Origin: Arcanobacterium buesumense
GTDB taxonomy: Bacteria > Actinomycetota > Actinomycetes > Actinomycetales > Actinomycetaceae
DNA length: 64,000 nt
Assembly: GCF_012563545.1 (NCBI RefSeq)
Contig: NZ_CP050804.1
Location: forward strand, 1,240,001 to 1,304,000
Direction of reading: 5' to 3'
The notes under the pieces are model-generated. The model searched no databases and was not told the origin of the DNA. It saw only the letters and a program-made list of their open reading frames with translations. The position numbers were made by a program, and so were the translations under genes. The stretch's first letter is position 1; each line of letters starts with the position of its first letter. Shown here in pieces: positions 18,558 to 27,090 of the stretch.

Positions 18558-20983
18558 CTGGAACCTTTCAACTCATAATATCGTGCGCTAATCAATGCCA
18601 TGCTTCCCGCGATAATAATTAATGCGGCCAATCCACCAGTAAGCAGTGAGGTAGCAAAAACTTCGCCAACGTCTCCACGCTCTGCTAAATTCACTAAATT
18701 TGTTGATGATACGAGCAAATACGCTGGTTGGACAAAAGCCAATGTTGCTGTTTGAGTGAGCGTCAGTCCGAAAACGATAGCGACAAGAGCAACAAAACGT
18801 CCTTTCATTTGCCACAACACTAAAAAGAGAACACGCAAGCGATTGGCTCCTATATCGCGAGCCGTACGGGCCACGATCGCCATCCGGTTCATCATCATCA
18901 CCGCAAAGAAATATGCTAATGGAATCGCTAAGGTCAGGTAAGCGATTATCACTGCAATCGTCCCACCACCAATAGAATAACTACCAACCAATGCCGGGAA
19001 AATCGCGTAACCAGCTACTTCCACATTGTTTCGCAACATTAAGGTTAATAATAAACCGACACCTATTGGAGCGCCGAGTAACAAAAAAGCCATAAAAGCA
19101 CGTAGCCACCGAGTGTATGCCCATTCATGAATGGCCAAGGAAACACCGATTATGACAGCAACGGCGGTGACTGCAAAACCGATCCATAGTTTCATGGCAA
19201 TGCGTGCTTGAAAATCATCTGGGAGGGCAGAAAAATCGGCATAGGTAGCCATAATGATAACAACATAAAGAACTATGCTAAGCCACAAGACCTCAACGCA
19301 TAACAGGTAGCGACGTTGCTTTACGAAGAAACGATGTAAAAACTCTATTGCACGCGAGTTATCACCCGCCAACATTTGTCGGATTGATATCTTTGCCCTG
19401 TGTTCATCCCGGTAAGCTAAGAAATACCAGGTAGTTATTGCTCCTATCGCTCCGATGATCACACACCACGCAAGCATGGTATAAGTTTGACGATCTGAAC
19501 TCACCGAGCTGAGCACCATATTAATAAACAGGTGATCTCGACCACCATAGACAGCTCCTGCCGAATTATCGGAGACTAGCCATAATGATATTCCGACAAT
19601 GCTGACGGCCACTCCTGCTTGTATCCGCGGAAAGTACAGTTTGTGTATGATCCGCCCGGGACTAGATCCCATATCTGCTGCACTCATTATTTTTTCCGCC
19701 GTCAAATCAGCAGTGAAAACCAGGCATGTAAGAAAGGCAATTGGGGTGGCGCATAGGGCAAACGTCAAGATAATAATAAGCCCACCATAGGGGTCAATAT
19801 TTACTGGGTGAACAGTTAACGCCGTCGCGATCGCAACCGAGGGTACTAATATCGGGGCGCATGCGCTAAGGAGAATAGCTAGCCGATAGCGAGCGCTGAT
19901 ACGGTAAAGTATCGCAAAACTTGCCCCGAAAATAGCGGCTAATGTTGCTCCTACCACTGCCAAGCTAAGAGATCGTGCTAATGGCCCCCGCACCCCATAT
20001 GGATACATAACTTCATGGGCAAAGCGATCCACCATGGTCTGCCGAGTATCTGCCATTACGTGAATATCAGTTGCGTATAGCGCAACATCAAGCTGTGCTA
20101 AGCGCGAGGCAAGATTGTTGTCCAATGCAAGAGATACTGGGTTTTGCCCCTCCACTTGGGCCAGAAGCTTTTGCCCGCGTTCTGAAATTGTGTAACGCAA
20201 AAAGTCTTGTCCGGCCGCCTGCCGACCATGAGCTAACACCGCACCAGCACCAATTTCGTAGCCAGTACCATCGAGAGGAATAATGAGTTGCGGCGCATTT
20301 GCATCATCACTATCGGCTGGGCAGTAGGCTTCAAAGGTAACCGCAGCATCGACAATTCCGCGCCGGACTAACTGCGCCGGTGCGGTACCCGATGCGGTAT
20401 ACGTTGTTGTTGCTCGATGAAGATTGGCGTAAAAGGTATCGGATACTTGACGCTCATGAAGTACGCTGAGCATTGTTACTGCAGTACCGGAAGAAAATGG
20501 TAAAGGCAATGCTAATCGTCCGGAATAATGCGCTAAATCTGCCCAAGTATATGGCGTAGGTGCGTCAGGGGCAACACAAAAAGCTAATACCCCACCGTAG
20601 GTTCCAATCCATGTCGAAGTTAGCATTGTTGATGGAATTGTGTCGGTGTCAAGATGATGCGCAGTGAGCAAACCTGCTCGTTCAGCGAGGACATATGCCT
20701 CTGCCGGACCGCCAATCCACACATCAAACTCAGATTTCTGAGGTTGTAATTGAAGGTGAGCAAGTGCTTCAGATGTTGGCATTCGAACCATTTGGGCACT
20801 CTTGTGACTTTGTGCAGTGTAATCGTCGACGAGGGCCTGGCAAGCTGGTTCATTATTCGAGCACAACACCATAACGTCAGGATTGAAGTTATACGTTGAG
20901 CTAACTCCAATAAAACTTAATAGAAATACGACGATGACCCCGATTATTCGCGGTATCATCGTGCGCATCCATAGTGATTTCAT
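18554..20983 (-). CDS. Single-chain ABC importer: substrate-binding domain fused to two permease modules
   Basis: About 809 residues. After an N-terminal helix (RIIGVIVVFLLSFIGV) comes a periplasmic type-2 binding domain (~35-300) with FbpA/AfuA/PhnS-like features: VMVLCSNNEPACQALVDDY, FDVWIGGPAEAY, LALPLPFSSGTA. Permease module 1 spans ~330-530 with an EAA-like loop AADMGSSPGRIIHKLYFPR (~430); module 2 spans ~560-805 with ARDIGANRLRVLFLVLW (~705). Normally the binding protein is separate. The frame is open to 21091, but the MFS terminator lies there, so I start at ATG 20983 (ribosome binding site weak). Substrate: iron, phosphonate or sugar phosphate are the family options; the neighbouring glpT favours an organophosphate, by inference. 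Confidence 0.88.
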   Translation of the reverse strand: MKSLWMRTMIPRIIGVIVVFLLSFIGVSSTYNFNPDVMVLCSNNEPACQALVDDYTAQSHKSAQMVRMPTSEALAHLQLQPQKSEFDVWIGGPAEAYVLAERAGLLTAHHLDTDTIPSTMLTSTWIGTYGGVLAFCVAPDAPTPYTWADLAHYSGRLALPLPFSSGTAVTMLSVLHERQVSDTFYANLHRATTTYTASGTAPAQLVRRGIVDAAVTFEAYCPADSDDANAPQLIIPLDGTGYEIGAGAVLAHGRQAAGQDFLRYTISERGQKLLAQVEGQNPVSLALDNNLASRLAQLDVALYATDIHVMADTRQTMVDRFAHEVMYPYGVRGPLARSLSLAVVGATLAAIFGASFAILYRISARYRLAILLSACAPILVPSVAIATALTVHPVNIDPYGGLIIILTFALCATPIAFLTCLVFTADLTAEKIMSAADMGSSPGRIIHKLYFPRIQAGVAVSIVGISLWLVSDNSAGAVYGGRDHLFINMVLSSVSSDRQTYTMLAWCVIIGAIGAITTWYFLAYRDEHRAKISIRQMLAGDNSRAIEFLHRFFVKQRRYLLCVEVLWLSIVLYVVIIMATYADFSALPDDFQARIAMKLWIGFAVTAVAVIIGVSLAIHEWAYTRWLRAFMAFLLLGAPIGVGLLLTLMLRNNVEVAGYAIFPALVGSYSIGGGTIAVIIAYLTLAIPLAYFFAVMMMNRMAIVARTARDIGANRLRVLFLVLWQMKGRFVALVAIVFGLTLTQTATLAFVQPAYLLVSSTNLVNLAERGDVGEVFATSLLTGGLAALIIIAGSMALISARYYELKGSR

Positions 20984-20996
20984 ACTCTTTAGTATA

Positions 20997-21039
20997 TGAA
21001 AACTGGAAGCTTGCTCGTTGAGTAAGCTCCCAGTTTCAT
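20997..21039 (-). terminator. Terminator after glpT
   Basis: AAACTGG (21000-21006) pairs with CCAGTTT (21030-21036), with further pairing of AGCTT/AAGCT inside, directly after the glpT stop. The following fused transporter gene begins immediately downstream, so this hairpin may only attenuate read-through. Confidence 0.65.
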
Positions 21040-21059
21040 GTGTGCTAGAAATAGGTAGA

Positions 21060-22454
21060 TCAGTTAGCTGTAGTGCGTGCGTTATGCTCATCCATCAGTC
21101 GACGTTCGTCTTTGCCAACGATCCACATAAGAATCAGGGACAAGACAACAACGATGAGGAGCACAGCGTAGGTGATATTCCAGCCAAAGTAGTGGATGAG
21201 AAGACCAACACCAGATGAGGCCAAGGTTGCACCTAATAGGTAACCAAACAAACCAGTGAAGCCGGCAGCTGTACCAGCCACATTACGTGGGGAAAGATCG
21301 ATAGCTTGCAAACCAATCAGCATAACTGGCCCGTAGATCAAACCGCCGATAACACCGATAAGGACATAGAAGATCCAGAGCGGAGCAGTGTTTGGAATCA
21401 GCCAGTACAACGCAATTGCAACACCCACGCCAGCTAAGAATAGTAAGCCAGCACCAGAACGCCATCCCTTGAATACTTTGTCAGAAACCCAGCCGCACAA
21501 GACGGTACCGATGATACCGGCGCCTTCATAAATTGCGAAGCCGATAATACCTTCTTTAATGTTAGCGCCGTGAATTTCTTCGGTTAGATAAACTGGAATC
21601 CAGTTCAAAACGCCGTAACGCAGGGTATAGACGAAGACGTTGGTCACTGCAAGGAGAACGATAACTCGATTGGTCAAAACGTGCTTGAAGAGCATGTCCT
21701 TCCATGAAAGACCTTCTGTATCGTGAATCTCTACCTTGGCTGGGTCATCACGGTACTCTTCGATTGTAGGCAGACCAACAGCTTCTGGCCGATCATGAAT
21801 GAGGACCAACGAAATTGCCGCAACTACTAATGCAACAATCGCTGGAGCCCAGAATGCTGGAGTCCAGTCAGCTTCGGATGTTGCAAAGTTGCCTAGTGCC
21901 CATGCAGCGATAAGACCAACACCTGCACCGCCGACGTTGTGCGCACAGTTCCAAATCGAGGTCTTCCAACCGCGCTCATTGGTTGAGAACCAGTGGACTA
22001 ATACGCGACCTGATGGTGGCCATCCCATTCCTTGGAACCAGCCGTTGAGGAACATAACGATCGCAAATAGACCGACAGATGCTGATAGAACTGGAACAAA
22101 TGCAATCAAAAGATTAGTAATGGCTGATAATGCCAAACCAAGTGGTAAAAAGTAGCGAGCATTTGCGCGATCAGAAAGCATCGCCATAAAGAACTTTGAT
22201 AAACCATAGGCAAAAAGTACCGCGTTTGCCACAATACCGATACCGATGGTGTTCATCAGATCGTGTTCTTTGAGAATGGCCGCAACGAGCGAAACATTGT
22301 TGCGAATCAAATAGAAACCAGCATAACCGACGAAAATGCCGGTGAATACTTCTAGTCGCATACGGCGGTAGACCGAATCAACTTTTTCTGCTGGGAGCGG
22401 TTGGGCTTTTGGCGGTGCCGATAGGAAACCGAGCGGCCGCGACTGCTTGGACAT
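21060..22454 (-). CDS. glpT: Glycerol-3-phosphate : phosphate antiporter GlpT (MFS, OPA family)
   Basis: A 464-residue twelve-helix transporter. It follows E. coli GlpT through most of its length: GFYLIRNN, AYGLSKFFMAMLSDRANARYF, NGWFQGMGWPPSGR, WNCAHNVGG, VGLPTIEEY, LCGWVSDKVFKG, YGPVMLIGLQAIDLSP and AGTAAGFTGLFGYL. The Arg of YLIRNN is the substrate-phosphate-binding Arg of the first half. It exchanges glycerol-3-phosphate for inorganic phosphate across the cytoplasmic membrane. The ATG at 22454 has GGAGG at ideal spacing. It follows the two-component genes by about 110 bases on the same strand, so control by that system is plausible, as with UhpABC in enterobacteria. Confidence 0.93.
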   Translation of the reverse strand: MSKQSRPLGFLSAPPKAQPLPAEKVDSVYRRMRLEVFTGIFVGYAGFYLIRNNVSLVAAILKEHDLMNTIGIGIVANAVLFAYGLSKFFMAMLSDRANARYFLPLGLALSAITNLLIAFVPVLSASVGLFAIVMFLNGWFQGMGWPPSGRVLVHWFSTNERGWKTSIWNCAHNVGGAGVGLIAAWALGNFATSEADWTPAFWAPAIVALVVAAISLVLIHDRPEAVGLPTIEEYRDDPAKVEIHDTEGLSWKDMLFKHVLTNRVIVLLAVTNVFVYTLRYGVLNWIPVYLTEEIHGANIKEGIIGFAIYEGAGIIGTVLCGWVSDKVFKGWRSGAGLLFLAGVGVAIALYWLIPNTAPLWIFYVLIGVIGGLIYGPVMLIGLQAIDLSPRNVAGTAAGFTGLFGYLLGATLASSGVGLLIHYFGWNITYAVLLIVVVLSLILMWIVGKDERRLMDEHNARTTAN

Positions 22455-22563
22455 GGATGACCTCCGAGGATCGTCATTGATAACTCTGATTTATCCATGG
22501 TAAAGAGACGGAGGTAACAGTGATGGCGGTTTAAGTAACACTTGGTAACATGGCGTTACTTAA

Positions 22564-23251
22564 TTACTGAGCTAAAGAATAACCTAATCCGCGATGACTT
22601 CGAATCAGCGTCGGATCTACACCAGCATTTTCCATATGCTTACGCAGGCGATAAATGGTTGTTTTCACCATTTCTCGCCCACCAGTACCCGCCCGCTGGC
22701 CCCCACACGGCAGTAATTAATTCTCGAGTGGGAACAATATCGTTGGCGCGTTTAGCTAAGGTAGCCAAGATAGCCATTTCCACCTGACTTTCTGTCACTA
22801 GCACACCGTCATACCAAGCGCGTCCTCCGCGCCGATCGATACGCACTGGACCAAAAATTTGATGATTTTCTTCTCGTTCAGGCGCTAACCGCCGCACAAT
22901 AGCTTGGGCACGTAAAGCCAATTCACGCGGACTGAACGGCTTTGTCACATAATCATCTGCCCCGGCTTCCAATCCAGCTATCCGGTCCGACTCTTGCCCC
23001 AGAGCAGTCAATAAAATAACTGGTGTTTCAATTCCCAAAGCACGCATACGTCTCGTAATATCTATTCCAGAACCTCGCGGCATCAACACATCTAGTACTA
23101 CTAAATCGTAGTGATTATGTTGCAAAAGCTCCCATGCACGTGCCGGCGTAGTTGCGCTTTCACATTCGAATTCTTGAGTTTCAAGTGCAAAAGTAACGAT
23201 CGAGACCATCTGCGCTTCATCATCAACAACAAGAGCTCGTGGTTTCATCAT
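22564..23251 (-). pseudogene. OmpR-type response regulator with a frameshift in the DNA-binding domain
   Basis: The receiver domain is intact (acidic pair DD at 10-11, phospho-acceptor Asp54 in VVLDVLMP, Thr82, Lys104 in TKPF). The winged-helix domain begins normally (LVTESQVEMAILATL...LITAVWG) but the frame then ends at 22640. The missing recognition helix and wing lie in another frame: GTGGREMVKTTIYRLRKHME...HRGLGYSLAQ, ending at TAA 22564-22566. The shift equals one extra base, between about 22685 and 22705, where runs GGG and GGGGG (minus strand) occur. Joined, the protein would be 228 residues, the normal family length. As written the truncated 203-residue product should not bind DNA. 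Sequencing error is possible. Confidence 0.88.
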
Positions 23252-24048
23252 TCTCCTTTCGCTACTGCTGGTAAAACTACATGTATGGCCGTGCCATGCT
23301 GAGATAACGAGTCTACCAAGATTGTCCCACCATGAGCATGAACAATATGTTGTGCCACCATCATGCCAATACCCGTTCCCGGACGCCGGGAAGAACCGGT
23401 GCGAAATGCTTCAAACATATGCTCTTGATCTTCTGAAGAGATCCCTTCACCATCATCGGAAACAATGAGGAGCGCACCGCCACCTTCCGCATTGCGTACA
23501 CGTACAGTGACTGTTGCCTCTGGCCCAGCATGCCGAGTAGCATTATTGACCAAATTCCACACCAGCTGGCGAATCAAGCCCGGATCGGCACAAATAGGGA
23601 GTAATCCACCAGCAGCATCAACATGTATTGGAACATTTGTGATACGTCGCATGTGGCGGGCAGTATCAGCTACAACTGCCCGTACATCAACGTGTTCTCG
23701 AGCAATGGGCGTAGCTGAATTTAAGCGGGCATCGATAAGGAAGTTTTCCGAAATATTGATAACTTGCGTTGTGTTTTCGGTAATTGTTGTTACAAAAGTA
23801 CGCTGCTGGTCAGTTAGCGGCCCAGCTAGTCCTTCAGCTAAGAGTTCTGCTGCGCCATTGATAAGTGCTAACGGAGTGCGAATTTCATGCGAAATGATGG
23901 CTGGACGCTCATGCCGGGTAGCAAGTTGATGACGTAGATTATTATTATCGCGCTGAAGTCGCACAATGTGCAGGTACTGATACACCATCACCGCCATCGC
24001 CACAACCAATGCCAAACCGAGACAAATCAGCAACCAGATACCGCTCAT
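23248..24048 (-). CDS. Sensor histidine kinase, short form
   Basis: A 266-residue kinase with one N-terminal membrane helix (residues ~3-24), no recognisable extracellular sensor domain, then a HisKA dimer domain with H-box IISHEIRTPLALI (His about residue 54) and a HATPase_c domain: N-box QLVWNLVNNATRHA, G1 VSDDGEGIS, F-box EHMFEAF, G2 GTGIGMMVAQHIV. With a single helix and almost no outside residues, it may sense membrane state or rely on a partner protein, for example a transporter such as the adjacent GlpT. Its stop overlaps the response regulator start (ATGA). Confidence 0.93.
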   Translation of the reverse strand: MSGIWLLICLGLALVVAMAVMVYQYLHIVRLQRDNNNLRHQLATRHERPAIISHEIRTPLALINGAAELLAEGLAGPLTDQQRTFVTTITENTTQVINISENFLIDARLNSATPIAREHVDVRAVVADTARHMRRITNVPIHVDAAGGLLPICADPGLIRQLVWNLVNNATRHAGPEATVTVRVRNAEGGGALLIVSDDGEGISSEDQEHMFEAFRTGSSRRPGTGIGMMVAQHIVHAHGGTILVDSLSQHGTAIHVVLPAVAKGE

Positions 24049-24053
24049 AGTGG

Positions 24054-25010
24054 CTATTTTAAAGGATTATCTGCGATAGCGCTGTGATAAACGTGAGCGA
24101 GAATTTTCCCGGCGACAGGGTCTGAATCAGGCGGTGCTACCGATGTGAAATAGCATCCCCCTTGAGAGATAAATTTTTCCTGATTGAGTACATCGATTTC
24201 ATCAAGTGTTTCAATACAAGAAGCGAAAAACCCTGGAGTGACAACCATGATGTTTTGGACACCTTCACCTGGCAGGGCTGCCATACGCTCAATGGTTGCT
24301 GGTTGGAGCCATGCGCCTGGCCCAAACTTGGATTGATATGTTATCTCAAAATCAATAGTCCCTACGCGATCCATGATGGCTTGAGTCGTTGCCTCACATT
24401 GTCGTTGATATTCACGCGGATCGTGTGCGGCGCGTAGAGGAACACCATGGTAAGAGAAGATTATTTTGTCAATGTGGTGAGAGCATCGCTTAATACGGGT
24501 GTGTATATGTTGTACATACCAGTCGATATACGCCGGATTGTCATACCACGCTGAACTACGGATAATTCTGGGGGCATCTGGCTGGGTAGCAATCTCATCA
24601 AGCTGACGCCAAATATCAGCTACTGTTGACGGAGTGTATTGCGGATACAGCGGAATGACAACTACTTCGTCAACGTCAAGTTCAGCGATTACCGAAGCGA
24701 TACTCGGTTCCATATATGTGGTTGCAAAGGCGACTCGAACACCCTCAAGCTCCTGAGCTAAGTGGTGATTTTGCGCGCGGGTATGGACTAAAAGTGGAGA
24801 ACCTTCCGCAGTCCAAATTCTGCGATAAATCGGCGCAATTTTTTCCGGCCGCACCCGCAAAACAATGTTGTGTAAAATCGGTTTCCACAACCACCGTGGC
24901 ATATCTACTACTGCCGGATCTGAAAGAAAGATCTTCAAAAATTCTTGAATATCTTTCGGCTGCGGAGAGGCCGGAGTTCCCAGAGTTACGATAATGCATC
25001 CACGTGTCAT
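24054..25010 (-). CDS. hemH: Ferrochelatase (probably coproporphyrin III ferrochelatase)
   Basis: A 318-residue enzyme that inserts ferrous iron into a porphyrin, the late step of haem synthesis. Features: GCIIVTLGTPASPQ start, GSPLLVHTRAQ, IPLYPQYTPSTVADI, the catalytic His in FSYHGVP, YQSKFGPGAWLQP and the late PGFFASCIETLDEI. In actinobacteria the physiological substrate is normally coproporphyrin III. I prefer ATG 25010 because the family begins at MTRGCIIVTLGTP; an ATG at 25046 is also in frame. No other haem gene is in the window, so the protein may act on imported or late precursors. It ends six bases before the histidine kinase start and is divergent from pyruvate oxidase. Confidence 0.92.
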   Translation of the reverse strand: MTRGCIIVTLGTPASPQPKDIQEFLKIFLSDPAVVDMPRWLWKPILHNIVLRVRPEKIAPIYRRIWTAEGSPLLVHTRAQNHHLAQELEGVRVAFATTYMEPSIASVIAELDVDEVVVIPLYPQYTPSTVADIWRQLDEIATQPDAPRIIRSSAWYDNPAYIDWYVQHIHTRIKRCSHHIDKIIFSYHGVPLRAAHDPREYQRQCEATTQAIMDRVGTIDFEITYQSKFGPGAWLQPATIERMAALPGEGVQNIMVVTPGFFASCIETLDEIDVLNQEKFISQGGCYFTSVAPPDSDPVAGKILAHVYHSAIADNPLK

Positions 25011-25110
25011 AGTCACAACATTAACGTCTCTAACTTCTATCTGCATTTTCAATTGTTATTTCAATTTTAATTAGATATGTCGCATAAAATTTCTGATTAA
25101 AATTCAATTG

Positions 25111-25139
25111 TTTATTTTTCAACAAAAAAAGAGTATGAT
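25111..25139 (+). promoter_or_regulatory. Candidate promoter for pyruvate oxidase
   Basis: A TATGAT -10 at 25134-25139 lies 17 bases after a weak TTTATT (25111-25116) in a very AT-rich 120-base gap; a strong AAAGGAGA ribosome binding site follows before ATG 25176. Confidence 0.5.
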
Positions 25140-25175
25140 GTAGCCATAATAAAAATCTCGGCAAAGGAGACGATA

Positions 25176-26927
25176 ATGGCGACGAACTTAGTTCCAGCAG
25201 CAAATGAAATGATGCGCGTTTTACATGAGTGGGGCATCAAACGGATCTATGGACTTCCTGGCGGTTCTCTCGATTCCACAATGGACGCCATCCACACGTA
25301 TCAAGATCGCATCGATTACATCGGCGTTCGCCACGAAGAATTTGGCGCACTAGCCGCAGTTGGCGAAGCTAAAACAACCGGCCGCATTGGCGTCATGCTC
25401 GGCTCAGCAGGCCCCGGTGCCGCGCACCTACTCAACGGGCTATACGATGCCAAAATTGACAATATTCCCGTTCTCGCAATCATCGGCCAGGTCCCAACCG
25501 CGCGAATGAACACCGATTTCTTCCAAGAAATGGATGAAAACCCGATGTTTGCAGATGTTGCCGTATACAACCGCACCGTCATGACAGCCGAACAACTCCC
25601 CCTCGTTATCGACACCGCAATCCGCACCGCTTACGCAAAACGCGGCCCCGCCGTCGTCGTCCTCCCCAAAGATCTAGGTTGGGAAAAAATTCCTGCTAAT
25701 GCCTACCCAGTCTCAGCACATGCACACCCAACCACACAACCCACATTCCCAATTAATAAGGATGACGTCGAACGCACCCTTGACTTACTCACTCAAGCTA
25801 AACGACCAATCATATACTTCGGTCAAGGCGCTCGCTCAGCCGGGACGGAACTAACTGAACTTTCGAACCTTGTTGGCGCACCGCTGTTGTCAACTTATCT
25901 CGGCAAAGGTATCGTCCCACACGATCACCCTTCCTACATGCTTTCGACTGGCCGAGTAGCAACTAAACCAGCTGTCGACGCTGGGCGCGCTACTGATTTC
26001 ATTTTATTCATTGGCACGAATTACGAATTTGGCGTTTTCATGTTTAATCCTGATGCCCGCTTCGTCGATGTCAATATCGACCCAATGGTCATCGGCGCCC
26101 GCCATGGCGTTGAGCTAGGCGTTCGTGCTGATGCCAAGGAATTCTTAGCAGCCCTTGTACAAGTAGCTCAACAACGCGGCATCGACGGTTCAGAATCTGC
26201 ATGGTTGCGCGCCGCACAAGAAAATCGTTCCCAATGGGAAGAGTGGATCACTTCACAGGCAACCACGCAATCCCCAATACGACTGGAAACCGTTTTTAGC
26301 GAAATTAACAAGGTCACCACAGATGATGCGCTGTTCGGTATCGACGTCGGCAATGTCAATATCGCTTCTGCGCGCTTCTTGAAAGTCAACCCAGGCCAAC
26401 AGTTCACCACTTCGCCACTGTACGCCACGATGGGCTATGGTCTACCAGCAGCTGTCGCCGGCGCCCTCGAATACCCTGGCCGCCAGGTGTGGAATTTGGC
26501 AGGGGACGGAGCAATGACCATGGTGGTTCAAGGACTAACCACCGCAGCCGAACACCACTTACCGATTATATCGGTGGTACTGACGAATGAATCACTAGGT
26601 TATATCGAAGCCGAACAAGACGACACACGTCAACCACACTCTGGAGTTTCCTTAACTGATCTTGACTTCGCACGTATCGCAGAAGGTTTCGGAGTGCGCG
26701 GTATCACCGTTCGGACCGCATCCGAACTGCACGAGGCTTTGGCGCAGGCGGTAGCAGCGAATGAACCAGTTGTCCTCGACGTCAAAGTCACAAATGATCG
26801 GATGATTCCAGTCGAACAGTTCCCGCTTACGCGCGATGAACGACCTGATTTTGATGAATTCCGAGCTCATTACCACGCCGAAAATCTCGAACCTTTCGGT
26901 GAGATTTTGGCTCACCATCAAGCCTAA
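25176..26927 (+). CDS. spxB: Pyruvate oxidase (H2O2-forming, SpxB/PoxB family)
   Basis: A 583-residue thiamine-diphosphate flavoenzyme converting pyruvate, phosphate and O2 to acetyl phosphate, CO2 and H2O2. Domains: N-terminal PYR domain (1-180) with the catalytic Glu in VRHEEFGALAAVGEAK and LGSAGPGAAHLLNGLYDAK; central FAD domain (190-340) with RPIIYFGQGA; C-terminal PP domain (360-560) with the TPP/Mg motif GDGAMTMVVQ...NESLGYI. Length and motifs match streptococcal and lactobacillar enzymes rather than acetolactate synthase. A strong AAAGGAGA sits before the ATG. A perfect 12-bp hairpin follows the gene. Acetyl phosphate yields ATP; peroxide would be a competition or virulence factor. Confidence 0.92.
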   Translation: MATNLVPAANEMMRVLHEWGIKRIYGLPGGSLDSTMDAIHTYQDRIDYIGVRHEEFGALAAVGEAKTTGRIGVMLGSAGPGAAHLLNGLYDAKIDNIPVLAIIGQVPTARMNTDFFQEMDENPMFADVAVYNRTVMTAEQLPLVIDTAIRTAYAKRGPAVVVLPKDLGWEKIPANAYPVSAHAHPTTQPTFPINKDDVERTLDLLTQAKRPIIYFGQGARSAGTELTELSNLVGAPLLSTYLGKGIVPHDHPSYMLSTGRVATKPAVDAGRATDFILFIGTNYEFGVFMFNPDARFVDVNIDPMVIGARHGVELGVRADAKEFLAALVQVAQQRGIDGSESAWLRAAQENRSQWEEWITSQATTQSPIRLETVFSEINKVTTDDALFGIDVGNVNIASARFLKVNPGQQFTTSPLYATMGYGLPAAVAGALEYPGRQVWNLAGDGAMTMVVQGLTTAAEHHLPIISVVLTNESLGYIEAEQDDTRQPHSGVSLTDLDFARIAEGFGVRGITVRTASELHEALAQAVAANEPVVLDVKVTNDRMIPVEQFPLTRDERPDFDEFRAHYHAENLEPFGEILAHHQA

Positions 26928-26964
26928 CGGTTCGTCGTAAGGCGTCAATAGACACAACAAACTT

Positions 26965-27002
26965 CGTGTGGTGCGGAAACTGAGCGGTCGCCGCACCACA
27001 CG
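26965..27002 (+). terminator. Terminator-like hairpin after spxB
   Basis: CGTGTGGTGCGG (26965-26976) pairs perfectly with CCGCACCACACG (26991-27002), 38 bases after the stop codon. No clean T-run follows on the plus strand. Confidence 0.7.
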
Positions 27003-27003
27003 G

Positions 27004-27082
27004 CCCTTCCTTGTAACAACATATTGATACAAGCATATTTCGACATAAAATCCTTGTATCAGTTAACTGTCACAAGGAAGGG
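27004..27082. promoter_or_regulatory. Nested inverted repeat over promoter and ribosome binding site
   Basis: Outer arms CCCTTCCTTGT (27004-27014) and ACAAGGAAGGG (27072-27082) are perfect complements; inner arms TGATACAAG (27025-27033) and CTTGTATCA (27053-27061) are also perfect. The right outer arm contains the AAGGAAGGG ribosome binding site of the gene at 27091. It could be a double operator for the GntR regulator encoded in the same operon, or an RNA fold hiding the ribosome binding site. Confidence 0.7.
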
Positions 27083-27090
27083 TTCTTACG

